Of a stretch of 46,227 nucleotides of DNA, positions 1-5,651 are shown piece after piece. Where the stretch lies: positions 1-46,227 of the forward strand of contig DAJC01000037.1 of the NCBI GenBank assembly GCA_002498845.1, written 5' to 3'. The position numbers were made by a program, and so were the translations under genes. This DNA is from Thermoplasmatales archaeon UBA509 (GTDB lineage Archaea; Thermoplasmatota; Thermoplasmata; Thermoplasmatales; Thermoplasmataceae). A model generated the notes under the pieces. It ran no database searches and was not told where the DNA came from. It saw only the letters and a list, made by a program, of their open reading frames with translations. Numbering within the stretch: the first letter of the stretch is position 1; each line of letters opens with the position of its first letter.

Positions 1-15
1 CGGTCGGGCCCATTC
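1..15 (+). other. Left attachment repeat (attL), probable 3' end of a tRNA gene
   Basis: The bases CGGTCGGGCCCATTC recur exactly at 7037-7051. The first 12 bases read like the end of an archaeal tRNA: T-stem 3' strand, a GGGCCC-type acceptor and an A discriminator. Archaeal tyrosine integrases typically recombine into tRNA 3' ends, and an integrase gene lies just inside the other copy. The rest of the tRNA would lie left of the window, so the tRNA identity is inference. The repeat itself is directly visible and may extend further left. Confidence 0.7.
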
Positions 16-17
16 TA

Positions 18-50
18 TATACGGTTTAGTTTTTTGTGAAAAACCGTATA
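18..50. repeat. 10-bp inverted repeat next to attL
   Basis: TATACGGTTT (18-27) and AAACCGTATA (41-50) are perfect inverted repeats separated by a 13-nt T-rich spacer, directly beside the attachment repeat. This could be an arm-type binding site for the integrase or excision factor. It could also be a transcription terminator hairpin for the tRNA. The sequence alone does not separate these. Confidence 0.55.
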
Positions 51-134
51 ATACTATATCCGTAAGTAATTGATTGGTATACGTATCTTAAGGATTTTTA
101 CCTTTCCTTTATATACTCACGGATCAGATTTTGG

Positions 135-145
135 GATATATTAAT
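135..145 (+). promoter_or_regulatory. TATA-like promoter for small rightward ORF
   Basis: GATATATTAAT is centred about 26 nt before the ATG at 166, the spacing expected for a leaderless archaeal transcript. A second TATA-like element (CTTTATATAC, 107-116) lies just upstream. Both point rightward, into the element. Confidence 0.4.
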
Positions 146-165
146 AGTTGAATAAAAATAAAGGC

Positions 166-300
166 ATGATCTCGGAGTCTGATCCCATGATCCCAGGCTA
201 TGCATACCTCGGTGATTGGATTAACGTTTTTGTGCATATTTTAGAATTTACATCAGTCTCATGGAATGATTTTACCTTTTGGTTATTCCATCAGCCTTAA
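166..300 (+). CDS. Candidate 44-aa aromatic-rich small protein
   Basis: A short open frame starts with ATG at 166 and ends with TAA at 298-300. The product is 44 aa, acidic at the N-terminus and rich in W, F, Y and H further on. It is the only gene candidate between attL and the leftward operon ending at 325, and would converge on that operon. Support is the well-placed TATA element for a leaderless start; there is no family match I recognise. It may be a real micro-protein of the element or chance. A second in-frame Met lies at residue 8. Confidence 0.3.
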   Translation: MISESDPMIPGYAYLGDWINVFVHILEFTSVSWNDFTFWLFHQP

Positions 301-324
301 ATCGCCTATAAACGCTTCGTATGG

Positions 325-552
325 TTATATCCGTCTAATCCCGCTGTCATCACTAAAGAAATCGATCAGAGCGAAGGCAACAAACGCCACAACTCCGATG
401 ATCAGGAGGATCTCAACAAAGTGGTAGAAGGCGAGTTCGTAAGGCGTGAGGATCGTTGGGAGTTTACTTCTTATCAAGCTCAATAAAACGATTAACAGGA
501 TTAGGGCAATCACGAATTTCAAGATTGAGGAAGTGCTCCATGACAGTGCCAA
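325..552 (-). CDS. Small two-span membrane protein of the integrated element
   Basis: The 75-aa product has two hydrophobic segments, about residues 10-26 and 43-64, separated by a short basic/polar loop, and a charged C-terminus. The start is TTG at 552, preceded by GGTGAT as a likely ribosome binding site. It is the last gene of the leftward operon (ATPase, 100-aa protein, 35-aa protein, this gene), 4 bases after the preceding stop codon. I recognise no family. Small membrane proteins next to a P-loop ATPase are common in virion-assembly or secretion modules, so a structural (coat) or membrane-remodelling role is a reasonable inference only. Confidence 0.6.
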   Translation of the reverse strand: MALSWSTSSILKFVIALILLIVLLSLIRSKLPTILTPYELAFYHFVEILLIIGVVAFVAFALIDFFSDDSGIRRI

Positions 553-556
553 CTAA

Positions 557-664
557 TCACCAGGGTAGCGTGAGGATCAAGAGGGTGTAAGAGATGGCGA
601 GGAACAAAAACATAGTAATACTTAGGATTCGGTCAAAAGTCCATCGCCTGCTGATGTTAACCAT
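557..664 (-). CDS. 35-aa single-span membrane peptide
   Basis: The most likely start is the ATG at 664, giving about 35 aa: a short basic N-terminus (sequence begins MVNISRRWTF) and one transmembrane helix to the C-terminus. A longer in-frame version starting at 751 would overlap the upstream gene. The purine-rich GGGGGTAGG just before the ATG favours 664. The basic start followed by one helix suggests a small inner-membrane or virion peptide. No family is recognised. Confidence 0.45.
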   Translation of the reverse strand: MVNISRRWTFDRILSITMFLFLAISYTLLILTLPW

Positions 665-683
665 TTTCCTACCCCCAAGATCC

Positions 684-986
684 CTAAAAACCAAGTTCCT
701 CAGCCCTCTTAAGTTCCCTCTGCCAAATTGGATCCGTTGATCCGTTTGCAATCATGTTCCTGTAGGACTCAACTTCGTGGTATTTTTCAATTAGCCGGCT
801 TAGAAAAAGGCTGTAGAATTCGTCCTTAAGAAAAACCATGTTAGGGGGGAGATAATGCTGTATGGCCTTCTTAGGGATATGCTCACGTATGTATTTTTCC
901 GATTCCCTGATATATTCGTCCTCATTATCAACGCTGATCCATCTGGCTTCCTTCAGTTCCATTAAGCGTTTAGACCTGCATGGCAT
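684..986 (-). CDS. Hypothetical soluble protein, about 100 aa
   Basis: The open frame reaches 1022, overlapping the end of the ATPase gene by 32 nt. The internal ATG at 986, with GGATGA just upstream (overlapping the ATPase stop), is the better start and gives a 100-aa product. It is highly charged and predicted mostly helical, with no membrane segment, signal peptide or cysteine cluster beyond one Cys near the N-terminus. It sits between the ATPase and two small membrane proteins in one operon, so it may be an accessory factor of that module. Function unknown. Confidence 0.55.
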   Translation of the reverse strand: MPCRSKRLMELKEARWISVDNEDEYIRESEKYIREHIPKKAIQHYLPPNMVFLKDEFYSLFLSRLIEKYHEVESYRNMIANGSTDPIWQRELKRAEELGF

Positions 987-990
987 GTCT

Positions 991-2121
991 TCATCCGTCA
1001 ACAACTTCCACCCCCTCACCATCAGAATAATCCTTTCTGAAAGGCTTCAGATTTTTGAGCGAATTGGGGTTCTTTCCCCTCCGATCCTCCTCAGGTTCAT
1101 ATTCCTTCTTTTGTTTAGGGGCTAATTTGCCCTTTAAATCCTCAAGCTGTTTCATGTTATGTTCCTTCCGCCTTACCTCATAATCCTGCACAAGATAAGG
1201 AGGCGGGAGCGGGAAATAGACACTCTGAATTATTTTCCCATCCATTCTCAGGGGAGTCAGTTCAATCTCCTTCCCGTCCTCAGAAAGTTCTGGGACTGAT
1301 ACAGTGAATTCACCCTGCCTCATGTCAGCTTCATGATCAAAGATAAGATCGCACATTAACCGAACTGCCCGATCAATGAAATTCAGGTTTGGCACATTGT
1401 ATATAGTTATGAGTTGCAGGTACCTGGTTGATTGGATGGTTTTGCTCAGGGACTTTGAAGCGATGGTCATAGTGTCCTTATTGCCTGCGGCAACCCCGCC
1501 TTCGTCCAGAACGATAACACTGCCTTTAGGCTGGGTTTGGACACGGCTTATGAAATCGCTTATCTCAAATGTCACGTTGTTGAGGTCATAGTTTTTGTTG
1601 AGATAGTTGCCCGTGGAAAGGCCTGCATAGCTTTTGCCACCGCCAACTTTGCCAGTGAAAATAATGTTAAGATTTCTATTTTCCGATTTGCGCTTTTTCC
1701 AATAAGAATAAATGAGCTGTCTGCCATCGTATCTGTATCCAAATTCATATCGCTCAATCTCTGGAGGTTGGGGCCTGCTGTCCATCCGTGTTATCCCCAG
1801 ATCAACAAGCATATACTCCAGGATCCTTTTTCGGGCGACTGCCTCCTGTGAGCTGAACATCCATTCCCTTTCCTCAGGATCCCCGTATTTAGAATTGAGT
1901 TCGTCCCATTGCGTAAGGTACTTCCCAACAATTTCAGGATAGCGAGCTCCCTGGGCTTCGGTCATTCCCCAGAGTGTACGCATTCCAGTATAATTCCAGA
2001 GGCTGTCTTTCCCTGAAATTCGCAGACTCTTTGTAAATTCCTCCTGCACTGCAAGGTATTGCTGGTATAGCGTTGCACCTATTGGTATCCTAGTCAAATC
2101 AGCCTGCGGTTCACTATCCAT
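991..2121 (-). CDS. P-loop ATPase (Zot/HerA-FtsK-like), possible packaging or morphogenesis ATPase
   Basis: The 376-aa product has a clear Walker A (GKVGGGKS, about residues 157-164) and Walker B (SVIVLDEGG, about 201-209), followed by a polar stretch ending in TIYNVPNLNFID that resembles a sensor region. The N-terminal 150 residues are charged and unassigned; the last 60 are strongly charged and lack the C-terminal transmembrane segment found in many Zot proteins. The start ATG at 2121 is leaderless: TATTTAAATA lies 27 nt upstream. It is first in an operon with two small membrane proteins. By family knowledge such ATPases pump DNA or drive virion extrusion. The exact subfamily is uncertain. 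Confidence 0.7.
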   Translation of the reverse strand: MDSEPQADLTRIPIGATLYQQYLAVQEEFTKSLRISGKDSLWNYTGMRTLWGMTEAQGARYPEIVGKYLTQWDELNSKYGDPEEREWMFSSQEAVARKRILEYMLVDLGITRMDSRPQPPEIERYEFGYRYDGRQLIYSYWKKRKSENRNLNIIFTGKVGGGKSYAGLSTGNYLNKNYDLNNVTFEISDFISRVQTQPKGSVIVLDEGGVAAGNKDTMTIASKSLSKTIQSTRYLQLITIYNVPNLNFIDRAVRLMCDLIFDHEADMRQGEFTVSVPELSEDGKEIELTPLRMDGKIIQSVYFPLPPPYLVQDYEVRRKEHNMKQLEDLKGKLAPKQKKEYEPEEDRRGKNPNSLKNLKPFRKDYSDGEGVEVVDG

Positions 2122-2142
2122 AGATAACGATGCACTGAGAAG

Positions 2143-2152
2143 TATTTAAATA
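2143..2152 (-). promoter_or_regulatory. TATA box of the ATPase/membrane-protein operon
   Basis: TATTTAAATA, palindromic, is centred 27 nt from the ATG at 2121 on the minus strand, with no ribosome binding site between. This fits a leaderless archaeal transcript and supports the 2121 start. Confidence 0.6.
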
Positions 2153-2159
2153 TTAATCT

Positions 2160-2803
2160 CTCGCAGAGTTAGCGTTTCCTGAGAAAAGATTAAGTTTGAC
2201 ATTCACTGGTTAATAAAACGCATAGAAAAACCTTCAGAAAAATTGATTGGGGAATTAGGACTTTCCGTGATTAACAGAAAAAATAATTTCGATTCAAAAC
2301 CCTATTAAATTATTCGCACATGCGTAGATCTGGGCACCGGGTTTGCCTTCGTCCTGTCCGTATGCCTAATGTTCTACTCCATCAGGTCTGTTCAGGTCAG
2401 TTAGGCCCACGGATCGGTCTTAGGGTCATGGTTTAGATTTCCTTTTCGATTTTCAGTGCCATTTTAAAGGGTTTTGCCGATTTATCGATCTTTTACATGA
2501 TAATCATGGCGGAATGCCCAGAGAGGAAAGGATCAAGTCATGAGTCATGGGTTTGGAAGGATCGAAAATAGAAATGGAACCGCTATCCGATCACCGGGAA
2601 AGCCTTTAAATTCCTATTCCTGAGATATGATCCTACACGGTTCCAGATCTCCCACTTCCCATGTTGCATGCGAGGAATAAAATCTTCTCATGCGCATGTA
2701 CATGGATCGTGGGAGAAATGGAACCCTACCATGTAAGTGTTTGGAAATAGGGAAAATAAGGCTCCGTGAGAGATCAGGTAGCGGTTCCAGATCTCATGAC
2801 GGA
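2160..2803. other. Gene-free region with iterons, candidate replication origin
   Basis: No convincing gene lies in this ~640-bp stretch. Its left part (about 2180-2320) is A+T-rich, as expected of an unwinding element. Its right part (2575-2814) carries repeated GGTTCCA motifs in both orientations. It abuts the 3' end of the helicase gene. An origin of replication is the most economical reading. Short repeats such as CAGGTC (2386 and 2394 area) and the palindrome CATGCGCATG (about 2690) add to the structure. Confidence 0.45.
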
Positions 2804-2814
2804 TCATGGTTCCA
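2575..2814. repeat. GGTTCCA iteron cluster with inverted copies
   Basis: GGTTCCAGATCTC occurs at 2639-2651 and again at 2783-2795. TGGAACC, the inverse, occurs at 2575-2581 and 2719-2725, and another GGTTCCA is at 2808-2814. The 17-mers at 2639-2655 and 2709-2725 are inverted repeats matching at 15 of 17 positions. TGGAACCGCT (2575-2584) and AGCGGTTCCA (2780-2789) are perfect inverted repeats. Spaced, two-orientation copies like this are typical of initiator-protein binding sites. Confidence 0.6.
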
Positions 2815-4378
2815 GGTCATCGGTTGCATCATCCAGTAGGTCTTGCTCCGCCTCTTTCCTTTCCCGTTTATACTCCTCTATTTCCGCCTGGATGTCAACA
2901 ATGGTCTGTACTCTGCACCCAGTGAATACATAGTGCAGTTTCCCTCCGCTCTTGGCCCTCCTCTTTGGATATACCTTTCCAACCCTGTAAGTGAAAACGT
3001 GTTTTGATTCTGGAGGTATCCCCTTTTCTCGGCAGAATTCCTCATAATACTGGTAGGTTTCGTCCACATCCAAATCATAGGTTGTTGAGTCGATCATCCT
3101 TTCATCCATGAACTGCTGGGTTGAGTCTGAGAGCATTTCCCATAGCTCTGCATACTCATCATTGGTCTTTTCGTTTGAGAACTTGAAGTCTCTACTGATA
3201 AGTGATCTTAGCCTGTTCAGGAGAAGGCTTACTATGGCATCCCCTTCCGCATCGAATATCAAATCAGCCATGTTTGGGACTTCCTTAAAATCCCTTTTCT
3301 CCCTTGTTGTGATAATCAGGAGCCTTGAAAGAAAGGCAGAGTTATTGACCTTGAACAGTGGAAGGTTGCCTATTAGAAGGCCCGCTGACTTTGCTATATA
3401 AGTAATCTCAGCGTGGTATTTCTTTTCCAGTGGAAGGGGATCGCCACCGAATAAAGAATTGACTACGTCAAAGTCAGCGTTCTTCTTGAACTCCCTTTTA
3501 ATCTCGGTGTCCGTCAATAACCTTTTTCCCTCAATCCCCTGCAGTGAGAACTTATTATCAGGAATTAACAATTTCATTAGTGAGATCCTTCCATATCCAT
3601 CGTTGAGTATCCGCTCCATTATGTTGGCAATTGTTCCTTTTCCCATCCTTGGAGGGCCTACAATGACCAGTATCTTCTGCCTAGGAAATGATGGATATAA
3701 GGAATATGCCATATAGTCCAGTAGTGTTGGGATCGATTTAGGAGGATATGATTCCATCAGGAATTTTTTAAACATCGGTGTCTGGTTCAGGGATCGTACT
3801 GATGGATCATATTTCCCGTATGCCTTCCACGTAAAGAAGTGGTCAGGGCTAAATTTATGGAGTTTCCAGTCCTTCAATGAAAGAAGTCCATCCTTGAGAG
3901 GGATAAATCCATCAGGATTCATGGCCTTTCTGTCAATGAACGTTTTTCTCCGTAGGTTCTGCATAATCTCGATTATCTCATGGTGACTTATCCCATCATG
4001 GATCAATTTTCTGTTCAATTCGTATTCTAGCTTCACATAGGAGTCATCCTTTGAATCTGATGGAAGCTCTGCCGATAACTTAGCGCATAGTTCCATCATT
4101 TCCTCAATCTTCTTTTTATAACTTCTTTCTGCTATGACCTTTATCTCTGGTTCCGCTCTTGTGTAAATTCCGGCTGTTGATGGATTGAGGAGTTCATCGT
4201 TCAGGAGGTTCGTTTTAGGTTTCTGGTAAAGGTACATGGATTCTTTGTCAGTATCGAACTCTTTCAGTGTATTGATGGATTCGGAGCGTAGTATTTCCCT
4301 GGCTATATCCTCTGTGCCTGGCATGAATGGTTGGAAATCAGGGTTTGATCCGCTTTCTTTATTCCGATCGTCTGTCAA
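2804..4378 (-). CDS. D5/P4-type superfamily 3 replicative helicase
   Basis: The 524-aa product shows a D5_N-like region (about 150-200, including NPDGFIPLKDGLLSL) followed by an SF3 ATPase core: Walker A GPPRMGKGT (241-249), Walker B RLLTDTE (286-292), motif C AGLLIGNLPLF with Asn338, and a likely arginine finger at 352. I see no recognisable archaeo-eukaryotic primase or zinc-ribbon primase domain in the first 150 residues, so it may be helicase-only. The start is TTG at 4378, directly after the upstream TAG, with AGGAGG 8 nt before it. It is the last gene of the AbrB-LSm operon and probably unwinds the element's origin, which lies right after it. Confidence 0.88.
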   Translation of the reverse strand: MTDDRNKESGSNPDFQPFMPGTEDIAREILRSESINTLKEFDTDKESMYLYQKPKTNLLNDELLNPSTAGIYTRAEPEIKVIAERSYKKKIEEMMELCAKLSAELPSDSKDDSYVKLEYELNRKLIHDGISHHEIIEIMQNLRRKTFIDRKAMNPDGFIPLKDGLLSLKDWKLHKFSPDHFFTWKAYGKYDPSVRSLNQTPMFKKFLMESYPPKSIPTLLDYMAYSLYPSFPRQKILVIVGPPRMGKGTIANIMERILNDGYGRISLMKLLIPDNKFSLQGIEGKRLLTDTEIKREFKKNADFDVVNSLFGGDPLPLEKKYHAEITYIAKSAGLLIGNLPLFKVNNSAFLSRLLIITTREKRDFKEVPNMADLIFDAEGDAIVSLLLNRLRSLISRDFKFSNEKTNDEYAELWEMLSDSTQQFMDERMIDSTTYDLDVDETYQYYEEFCREKGIPPESKHVFTYRVGKVYPKRRAKSGGKLHYVFTGCRVQTIVDIQAEIEEYKRERKEAEQDLLDDATDDLEP

Positions 4379-4483
4379 CTACTCATCCTCCTCAAACTCG
4401 GACAAGTTGGTACGCTGAACCTTCGGCTTCCTGCACCATGGACAGAATTTTGTCTGATCCTCTTGTGTTTGTGTTTTAGCCAA
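4379..4483 (-). CDS. 34-aa CxxC mini-protein
   Basis: This reading frame starts with TTG at 4483, immediately after the TAG of the LSm gene, with GGAGGT 7 nt upstream, and ends with TAG at 4379-4381 immediately before the TTG of the helicase. The 34-aa product has one CPWC motif and an acidic tail (FEEDE). A single CxxC could form half a zinc ribbon and bind metal as a dimer or with a partner. The strong ribosome binding site and exact stop-start abutment on both sides argue that it is translated. Function unknown. Confidence 0.6.
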   Translation of the reverse strand: MAKTQTQEDQTKFCPWCRKPKVQRTNLSEFEEDE

Positions 4484-4801
4484 CTAAACGACCTCCACCG
4501 TCAAAATTCCGGCCTTCATCACGATGATAGTCTTCTCAGAATCCCTTATCAGTGCCCCGAATTTCTCCTGGACCTTCTGGGTAACTGACAAATCGTACAT
4601 CCCCAAATTTGAGAGAATTCCTTCTATGGTCTGGCCATTAATCAGAGTAATCCTCAATCTCCTGCCTAAAAGTCCCTTGTTGAGTGCATCATCACCATAA
4701 CGTTTTGGCTTTAGTGAATTATTAAATACTCCAGTTGAATTGGATGAATCGCCTTTCACGTGTTCTGGGCCTCTGGAAGGCCCCACGCCTCCTTTTATCA
4801 T
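4484..4801 (-). CDS. Hfq/LSm-fold RNA-binding protein
   Basis: The 105-aa product has a 45-residue polar, Gly/Ser-rich N-terminal extension and then an Sm-like fold. An Sm1-type block, LRITLINGQTIEGIL, spans about residues 49-63, followed by YDLSVTQ. An Sm2-type block, TIIVMKAGILTVEVV, is at the C-terminus; the MKAGILTV part resembles the Hfq KHAIST region. Sm-like proteins form rings that bind U/A-rich RNA. The ATG at 4801 overlaps the preceding stop as ATGA, with GGGGGC upstream. Being in a replication operon it may control copy-number RNA or element mRNA, which is inference. Confidence 0.7.
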   Translation of the reverse strand: MIKGGVGPSRGPEHVKGDSSNSTGVFNNSLKPKRYGDDALNKGLLGRRLRITLINGQTIEGILSNLGMYDLSVTQKVQEKFGALIRDSEKTIIVMKAGILTVEVV

Positions 4802-4950
4802 TTCTGTGCCCCCTTCTTAGACAAATTCCATAGAAGACTGAATTTATTCAGGAACTCCTGTTCAGTCATCTGAGCCGGTTCCTGGATTAGGATGTTGTAC
4901 AGGTCTGGATCATTCCTTGCGATATCACGCAATTTGCTCAGGTCTATCAT
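4798..4950 (-). CDS. 50-aa acidic helical protein of the replication operon
   Basis: ATG at 4950 overlaps the end of the AbrB-like gene (ATGA), and the TGA at 4798-4800 overlaps the start of the LSm gene in the same way. The 50-aa product has a central segment EPAQMTEQEFLNKF and a basic C-terminus (SKKGAQK), and is predicted helical. No family is recognised. Its coupled position between a regulator and an LSm protein suggests it is made with both, perhaps as a partner. Confidence 0.6.
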   Translation of the reverse strand: MIDLSKLRDIARNDPDLYNILIQEPAQMTEQEFLNKFSLLWNLSKKGAQK

Positions 4951-5111
4951 TCCCTGACCACCTCGATCAAAATGTGATCCTTATCAGGAACGGTCATGAT
5001 CACTTCCTTACAATTCTGGGCCCCCATCGCTTCAAAAATCAGTGGGGAGATTGTTATCATCCCTGAATCGCCATGCCGGTTTACGATTTTCCTTCGTAGT
5101 TTTAATTCCAT
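4947..5111 (-). CDS. AbrB/SpoVT-type swapped-hairpin regulator
   Basis: The 54-aa product begins MELKLRRKIVNRHGDSGMIT and contains the swapped-hairpin AbrB pattern: basic beta strand, G-D-S-G turn, ITIS-P strand, then a second hairpin ending in HILIEVV. AbrB-type proteins are dimeric DNA-binding regulators or antitoxins. It is first in the leftward operon and divergent from the gene at 5223. The ATG at 5111 has no ribosome binding site and is probably leaderless, with a weak TATA-like TAATATT near 5134. It may bind the AATATTC-rich sequences in the shared 111-bp intergenic region. Confidence 0.7.
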   Translation of the reverse strand: MELKLRRKIVNRHGDSGMITISPLIFEAMGAQNCKEVIMTVPDKDHILIEVVRE

Positions 5112-5193
5112 AAATAGTAAACTTATTATCGAATATTACATGGAATATCGGAAATCGACCATGTTATTTATTCAAATTACATTATAGATATTC

Positions 5194-5220
5194 TTTAAAT
5201 ACATTAAGAATATTCTTAAT
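5194..5220 (+). promoter_or_regulatory. TATA box and 18-bp palindromic operator
   Basis: TTTAAATA (5194-5201) is centred about 25 nt before the ATG at 5223, fitting a leaderless start. Immediately after it, ATTAAGAATATTCTTAAT (5203-5220) is a perfect 18-bp palindrome covering the stretch between TATA box and start codon, so a bound protein would block transcription start. Related AATATTC/GAATAT motifs lie near 5130, 5142 and 5187. Confidence 0.65.
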
Positions 5221-5222
5221 TA

Positions 5223-5651
5223 ATGGAAAGGAAAGATCCTGGGATTGTAAATTCCTTTATCCTAAATTTAATGGTTCATGCGGACACTTTAAGGTTGGAC
5301 GAATACGATATAAGGGACAGGGTAGAAAGGAGGTTTAAGGAGAGTAAGAAGCATAGGATAAGGCCACAGAATATAAGGAAATTCCATTTAGAGCCACTGG
5401 TAAAGAGGAGATGGTTAAGACTCCTTCCCGATGGACGATATGAAAGAGTTGGAGAGTTAAGGCACGTAAAACCCCGTGAAACCCTTTTCAATCAGTTTAG
5501 CGATGACCCAGAGGTAGCCCCTTTCATTGAATCCTATATACATGATAAAGAGTTTAACAGGAACCTTGGAGGTTGGGATTCCTTTGAGGAGTCCCTCACA
5601 GAAAAGGAATTTAAAGAGTATATAAACTACTTATATGAAAAAAATAAGTGA
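5223..5651 (+). CDS. Hypothetical basic protein, possible winged-helix regulator
   Basis: The 142-aa product is strongly charged. Its first 85 residues (helices rich in R/K, then WLRLLPDGRYERVG, which looks like the beta wing of a winged helix) fit a DNA-binding fold; the C-terminal 50 residues are acidic and helical. It is divergent from the AbrB operon and convergent with the integrase: its TGA (5649-5651) directly abuts the integrase stop with no spacing. The palindromic operator suggests tight, possibly self-made control. A repressor or excision factor role is plausible but unproven. Confidence 0.6.
   Translation: MERKDPGIVNSFILNLMVHADTLRLDEYDIRDRVERRFKESKKHRIRPQNIRKFHLEPLVKRRWLRLLPDGRYERVGELRHVKPRETLFNQFSDDPEVAPFIESYIHDKEFNRNLGGWDSFEESLTEKEFKEYINYLYEKNK

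Noticed and set aside
2575..2814. CRISPR array
   Set aside because: Repeats are too short, irregularly spaced and in both orientations; iterons fit better. No cas genes are in the window.
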